Source of the DNA: Acidimicrobiaceae bacterium
Lineage (GTDB): Bacteria > Actinomycetota > Acidimicrobiia > Acidimicrobiales > Palsa-688
Length of the DNA stretch: 50,378 nucleotides
Assembly: GCA_003156595.1 (NCBI GenBank)
Contig: PMHH01000113.1
Location: 1-50,378 of the forward strand
Direction of reading: 5' to 3'
Part shown: piece after piece, positions 46,004-50,378 of the stretch
How positions within the stretch are numbered: the stretch's first letter is position 1
How the letters are laid out: each line of letters starts with the position of its first letter
Notes under the pieces: generated by a model
The model's database searches: none
Told to the model about the DNA's origin: nothing
Seen by the model: only the letters and a program-made list of their open reading frames with translations
Translations under genes and position numbers: made by a program

Positions 46004-46396
46004 CACCCGTCGTCATCGACGCCTCCGCTGGCGTCGAACTGGCAGCCGACACCGTACGAGGCCGCGCTCTGCGCGGGCTTCTTCCCTTCGACGCTGTCCC
46101 ATGGGTGCCCGACCATTTCTTCGAGTGCGGGGCCGTGCTTCGAAAGTGGGAAATCAACGGGGTCCTGACCCCCCGACGAAATAGCCACGGCGGTCGCCGA
46201 ACTCCTGGCCTGGCCGCTGCACATAGTTCAGATCCGCGGCCTGTTCCACGACGCCTGGCGTCACAGGCACAACGTCACCCTCGCCGACGGTCTCTACGTC
46301 GCTCTAGGCGAACACCTCAACGCCCAGCTGCTCACCGACGACCGACGGCTCGCCAACTCGCCAGGGCTCACCGTCCGAACCCTCATCCTGCCCTGA
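46000..46396 (+). pseudogene. VapC-like PIN-domain toxin, frameshifted at a C6 tract
   Basis: MTPVVIDASAGVELAADTVRG...KWEINGVLTP, then next frame DEIATAVAELLAWPLHIVQIRGLFHDAWRHRHNVTLADGLYVALGEHLNAQLLTDDRRLANSPGLTVRTLILP*. Confidence 0.8.
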
Positions 46397-46531
46397 CCGT
46401 TCCCGATGTTCGGCGCTACCAAGCCTGATGCGAATCTCCCTGGCCCCGTGCTTCGGGACCGGGGGTCGAAACCAAACAGGGGCCCCAATGTTTCCCTTGC
46501 GGTGGGAGGTGCCTCGTTCTACGTTCGATGT

Positions 46532-47107
46532 TCAGCGAGGTGTGCTTGGTTCCGGCGCTGGGGTGGTTTGGTCGGCGTGTGAGCGGAGGAGGATCAGGAA
46601 GCGCTCCATGGCGTTGTCGATTCGAGCGCGATCGTTGGTGGTTAGAAGATCGAGCAAGAGGCCTGTGACAGTTGCGATGGCAAGCGTGGCCGATATGTCG
46701 TCGACGGCAGCCATGGGTTCGTCAAGCCAGTCATGGACGGTGTGACCTAGGAAGTTGGAATACCGGTTGGGGTGACGAAGTGCGAGCCCGTATACCTCGA
46801 AGAAGAGACGCATAAGCTGGCCTTGGTCGGGGTGAGACACCCAGGCCCAGACCGCCCCAAGCCCAGAGCGGTATTGATCGGATTCGGCTTCACGCCCAAG
46901 TGCTCGCAATCGATCCCGGACGCGATCCAAGATCTCGACAACCAGTTGCTCCTTCGATCCGAAATGGTGCAGCAGGACCGGCGCTTGCGTTCCAAGCGCC
47001 ACGGCTAAAGGTCTCAGCGACATGTCCGCGATGCCATGCGCCACCACATAGTCGACAGCGGCATCGAGAAGCTCTAGGCGGCGTTCTGGCTCGGGCGGTC
47101 GGGCCAT
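46532..47107 (-). CDS. TetR family transcriptional regulator
   Basis: RRLELLDAAVDYVVAHGIADMSLRPLAVALGTQAPVLLHHFGSKEQLVVEIL. Confidence 0.88.
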   Translation of the reverse strand: MARPPEPERRLELLDAAVDYVVAHGIADMSLRPLAVALGTQAPVLLHHFGSKEQLVVEILDRVRDRLRALGREAESDQYRSGLGAVWAWVSHPDQGQLMRLFFEVYGLALRHPNRYSNFLGHTVHDWLDEPMAAVDDISATLAIATVTGLLLDLLTTNDRARIDNAMERFLILLRSHADQTTPAPEPSTPR

Positions 47108-47172
47108 CACTGATCCTCGTCGTGGCGACGATGTGGCAGAGGGGCCTGTTGACAATGAGGCACAACATTTAC

Positions 47173-47188
47173 TATAACACTCGTTATA
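47173..47188. promoter_or_regulatory. Candidate TetR operator TATAAC-ACTC-GTTATA
   Basis: Perfect 6-bp arms in an AT-rich divergent intergenic region (47108-47219). Confidence 0.6.
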
Positions 47189-47219
47189 CTAATCACTTGG
47201 CACCAGGAGCGGATCTGAC

Positions 47220-47963
47220 GTGACAATCGACTACGGGTCCATCATCGCTGACGAAACGGCAGGGATCGTCAGCGCGTACGAAGACGATCGACGTGCGGCC
47301 GTTCCGTGGTCAGACCGCTGGACCGTCGGTACAGTGGCTCGACACGTGGCATCGACGCACCATGTGGTGGGCCAGATTGTCAGAGACCGACCAGACGCCG
47401 ATTTTGGGCTTTTCGCCACGCTCGAAGTACCGCCGAAGGACGCGCCAGAGTTCGTAGATTGGTTTCGGGCCGGCACGAGTTCGATGCTCGATCGACTATT
47501 GAGCGTCCCCGCCAGCGACGAATGCTGGTCATGGTATGCAGACGGGCGTACTGTCGGGTGGTGGGCTCGCCGCATGGCGTACGAAGCCGTCGTGCACCGC
47601 TGGGACGTCGATGCGGCGAGGGGCAAGGTGCACCTGATTGCACCCGAGGTCGCCGCCGACGGGATCGATGAATATCTCGACGTGTTCGTCCAAGCATCAC
47701 GAGCCGGGCACAATGCTCCACCTGGACCTACGATCAGGTTCCAGTCCAGTGATAGCGGTGACCAATGGTGGCTTGACCTCTCCGAGCAGGGGGGCCGAAC
47801 TGTGAGCCCCGAACCTCGCCAGGCCGATGTGCAGATTTGCGGCCGTGCTCAACAACTCCTCCTCATCGTCTGGGGACGCCTTCCCACCTCCGCCGCAGGA
47901 GTGGACATTACCGGGGACACCACCCAGTTGGATGGTTGGTCCGAACTCATCCCACCCATGTGA
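47220..47963 (+). CDS. Maleylpyruvate isomerase-like (MDMPI/DinB-fold) protein
   Basis: WSDRWTVGTVARHVASTHHVVGQIV...GRTVGWWARRMAYEAVVHRWDVDAA. Confidence 0.78.
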   Translation: MTIDYGSIIADETAGIVSAYEDDRRAAVPWSDRWTVGTVARHVASTHHVVGQIVRDRPDADFGLFATLEVPPKDAPEFVDWFRAGTSSMLDRLLSVPASDECWSWYADGRTVGWWARRMAYEAVVHRWDVDAARGKVHLIAPEVAADGIDEYLDVFVQASRAGHNAPPGPTIRFQSSDSGDQWWLDLSEQGGRTVSPEPRQADVQICGRAQQLLLIVWGRLPTSAAGVDITGDTTQLDGWSELIPPM

Positions 47964-48014
47964 GGGTCTGCTGCGCATAGGCCAGTCCCCCAAGTCCCCT
48001 AGGGGAAGTCGTTG

Positions 48015-48398
48015 CTAGTCCCCTGTCGAAATCTCCTCGGTCTCGTTGGCCCATCGGCGAGCCCATTGGTCTAGCGGGTCCAGTGCGCTACCAAGTGCTC
48101 GTCCGATCTCGGTGAGCTCGTACTGGCCGTCGTCGTTCTTTACCAGGAGGCCGGCGTGTCCAAGCTCTCTGAGTCGCTCGTAGAGCACGCTCGGGGACAT
48201 GCCGTCGCACCGCTCGCGAAGGGCGCGGACACCGACTGGTCCATCCCGCAACTCCCACAGGACGCGGAGCGACCAGCGACGGCCGAGAAGGTCCAGGGCG
48301 GCCATGATGGGCCGGCCGCTCGACGAGCCGCGGACCGGCCGGCCAGGCCGGGGCACAGCTTGACGTTTCGGATTCCGTAACGTACTCTTTCCATTCAT
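48015..48398 (-). CDS. HxlR family transcriptional regulator
   Basis: ALDLLGRRWSLRVLWELRDGPVGVRALRERCDGMSPSVLYERLRELGHAGLL. Confidence 0.9.
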   Translation of the reverse strand: MNGKSTLRNPKRQAVPRPGRPVRGSSSGRPIMAALDLLGRRWSLRVLWELRDGPVGVRALRERCDGMSPSVLYERLRELGHAGLLVKNDDGQYELTEIGRALGSALDPLDQWARRWANETEEISTGD

Positions 48399-48414
48399 GG
48401 TTACTGAAAGAGTA
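48383..48414. promoter_or_regulatory. Inverted repeat TACTCTTTC-N14-GAAAGAGTA spanning both divergent start codons
   Basis: 9-bp perfect arms; ATG codons of the HxlR (-) and CMD (+) genes lie within the spacer as CATG. Confidence 0.7.
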
Positions 48415-48984
48415 GCACCGAGGTTGGCTCCGCTGGAGCCGCCTTATTCCCCGGAGATCGGGGCGCAGCTGTCGAAGATGATGCCTCCCGGCATTCCCCC
48501 GATCGCCCTATTCCGTACGTTCGTTAGGAACCTTCCAATGGCCGAGGCGATGGGCGCGTGGGGGAGTTACGAGCTCAGCCGCAGGCTCTCTCTATCGATG
48601 CGTGACCGCGAGATCGTCATTGATCGTACGTGCGCACGTTGCGGCTGCGAGTACGAGTGGGGCGTCCACGTTGCTTTCTTTGCTCAGCGAGTAGAACTTG
48701 ACCATCGGCAGATCGCCTCGTTGACAACAGGCAGCAGCGACGACGCCTGCTGGATCGACGAGCGCGACCGCTTGCTCATTCAAGCCGTGGACTCACTGCA
48801 CGACCAAGCCGATATTTCGGACGAACTGTGGGAAGCGATGGCGGGGGTTTTCAGTGACTCGAACCTGCTCGATCTACTCCTACTCTGCGGTTGGTATCAC
48901 GCGATCAGCTTCGTCGCGCGGAGCACGCGACTGCCTCTCGAGCCCGGCTCACCAACCTTCGCTTCAGTCGCCAACCGGCTGTAG
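48397..48984 (+). CDS. Carboxymuconolactone decarboxylase-family protein
   Basis: REIVIDRTCARCGCEYEWGVHVAFFAQRVELDHRQIASL...DERDRLLIQAVDSLHDQADISDELW. Confidence 0.85.
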   Translation: MVTERVAPRLAPLEPPYSPEIGAQLSKMMPPGIPPIALFRTFVRNLPMAEAMGAWGSYELSRRLSLSMRDREIVIDRTCARCGCEYEWGVHVAFFAQRVELDHRQIASLTTGSSDDACWIDERDRLLIQAVDSLHDQADISDELWEAMAGVFSDSNLLDLLLLCGWYHAISFVARSTRLPLEPGSPTFASVANRL

Positions 48985-49158
48985 GTTCAGCGCTCCCGAG
49001 CTTGTCTCCAAACGAAGGTTCATATCTAGCTGAAGCATGGCCCCAATGCCGGTAAAGGCCACTCTGTATCGGCCCCTAGTTGCGCCCAGTACCGCCGCCG
49101 TGGCAGCGAGCATTCGGAGCGGTGCGCGGCCGATACCCTTGACGGGGCAGGACCACGC

Positions 49159-49965
49159 TCAGACGGCCCGTGGCCAGGGTGTCGCGTCGGGCCACAGGGT
49201 GTTCTCGAGCAAGGTAAGGAGTTTTTGGTCGCCTTCGACGGCTAGGTCGAGCTCGGCGGGCTTGCGACCCCATAAGACTAGAGGTCGGTGATCGGCTCGC
49301 ATGGCCAGGATCACATCGGCGTCGACCCTTTCGGGGAGGATCTGAAAGCGCGAACCTGCCTGGCTGAGAGTCAAGGCGATGTCAGGTTGGTTCGCGGTTC
49401 GAAACACGATGGTCACAGGCGCTGTCCTGGCGGTTCGGGCGCCGAGAGCCTGAGCGGATTCATTTAGAACCGGCATGTTGTCCAACACCCAGACGGCGTG
49501 GCTGGCCAGCTCGGGCTGGGAGAGCAACGTTTGGGAGGTCTCGTCGTCGCCGGTTATGTCCCAACGATGCAACGCCGCCTCGCTGCGGGAGTGCAGCTCG
49601 GACTTCTCCTTGGTGAGCCGAGTGCCGGTGAACGCGATCGACGGGTCCTCGGAGGCGGCTAGTTCCTCGTACGCTCGCTGCTTGCGACCGATCTCGTCGA
49701 CCAAGCGGCCCATGAGCGTGTCGTGGTCGAGGGCCCGGAACGGCAGTTCGCGCTCCTCGAAGCCTCGGGTGGCGCGCTCGGGATGGCCCGACAGGCGGTG
49801 TTCGATGAGATCGGCGTGTTCCATGGCGCCCGCGGCGAGATGGGCGACTATGTCGTGAGCGGACCACGCCGAGCATGCGGTGGAGGAATCGGGTCGCACG
49901 TCTTCGAGCGTGTCCATCAGGGCTGCGCTCTCGGCGCTGACAGTTCGGACTGGCTTCGACAGCAT
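49159..49965 (-). CDS. Maleylpyruvate isomerase-like (MDMPI-type) protein
   Basis: CSAWSAHDIVAHLAAGAMEHADLIEHRLSG...SEAALHRWDITGDDE. Confidence 0.75.
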   Translation of the reverse strand: MLSKPVRTVSAESAALMDTLEDVRPDSSTACSAWSAHDIVAHLAAGAMEHADLIEHRLSGHPERATRGFEERELPFRALDHDTLMGRLVDEIGRKQRAYEELAASEDPSIAFTGTRLTKEKSELHSRSEAALHRWDITGDDETSQTLLSQPELASHAVWVLDNMPVLNESAQALGARTARTAPVTIVFRTANQPDIALTLSQAGSRFQILPERVDADVILAMRADHRPLVLWGRKPAELDLAVEGDQKLLTLLENTLWPDATPWPRAV

Positions 49966-50215
49966 GGAGCTCCTCGCGGTCTGCGTGGTCAGGGACGACG
50001 GTCACGACAAAGTCATCTACCACCTCAACGTGGTGCATGACCGGTTCGTGAGGTCGTCCGCCTTCCAGTTTGTCGAGCGCTCGGCTGACATGCTGGCCAG
50101 AACCGGACACTACTGATCAACTCAGGTTGATGCGAGACCGTCGGAAACCGACAGCTTGTACACCACGCGTTGGGACTCGACCCGACCCCAACCATGTTGG
50201 CATGCCCGATCCCGC

Positions 50216-50280
50216 TGTCCGATCCACTGTCCGATCCCGCCTGTCCGATCCCGTGTCCGCACACGTGTCCGATCCCGCCT
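50216..50280. repeat. Short direct-repeat cluster, TGTCCgatcc(c) x5 at 12-14 nt spacing
   Basis: TGTCC starts at 50216, 50228, 50242, 50254 (variant), 50266. Confidence 0.7.
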
Positions 50281-50378
50281 GCATCCGAGCTGACTGACAA
50301 ATTCCTGAGCCTCTGTGGGACAATGGCGACGGTCGTGACCGTCTGACCTGCACCTTCTCCGAGCGGACGACGGGATTC

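Noticed and set aside
50216-50280. Possible CRISPR array
   Set aside because: Units are 12-14 nt with no unique spacers and no cas genes in view.
1-50378. tRNA and rRNA genes
   Set aside because: No cloverleaf-like or rRNA-conserved segments recognised by eye; tRNAscan-SE and barrnap would be needed to exclude them.

Overview
High-GC, actinobacterial-type window; the F420-type LLM oxidoreductase, mycothiol-type MDMPI proteins, RDD/DUF2510 protein, SHOCT protein and AveC-like protein fit Actinomycetota, but the taxon is inferred. Roughly 35 credible genes: a giant GlmS-like GATase/SIS protein, a KstD-like flavoprotein divergent from a TetR-DHA2 exporter operon, a cNMP-HK plus RR-Grx-TrxR signalling pair next to a doubly degenerate tandem-GGDEF protein, catabolic genes (SDR, D-aminoacylase-like, LLM oxidoreductase), two secreted proteins sharing a 'GYWLVxxDGxxFxFGDAxxxGS' repeat, a signalling island (broken Hpt, two hybrid kinases, one REC-GGDEF-REC-LuxR protein), an AveC-like membrane protein with TetR, recombinase and IS110 debris, and a toxin-antitoxin/Fic-rich stretch (Doc variant with an unlisted 41-aa partner, Fic, VapBC). 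Best candidates for new biology: (1) the phosphorelay-to-c-di-GMP-plus-transcription island at 24.9-31.5 kb with an A9/T9 tract breaking the Hpt; (2) a DHA2 exporter that reads as two MFS transporters spliced in frame; (3) the RR-Grx-TrxR/cNMP-HK pair lacking redox CxxC motifs; (4) the variant Doc with a tiny overlapping upstream ORF. Several single-nucleotide frame breaks recur (GS remnant, Hpt, VapC, recombinase, IS110), so raw reads should be checked. No tRNA, rRNA or CRISPR array was recognised. All family calls are from reading motifs, not from database searches.
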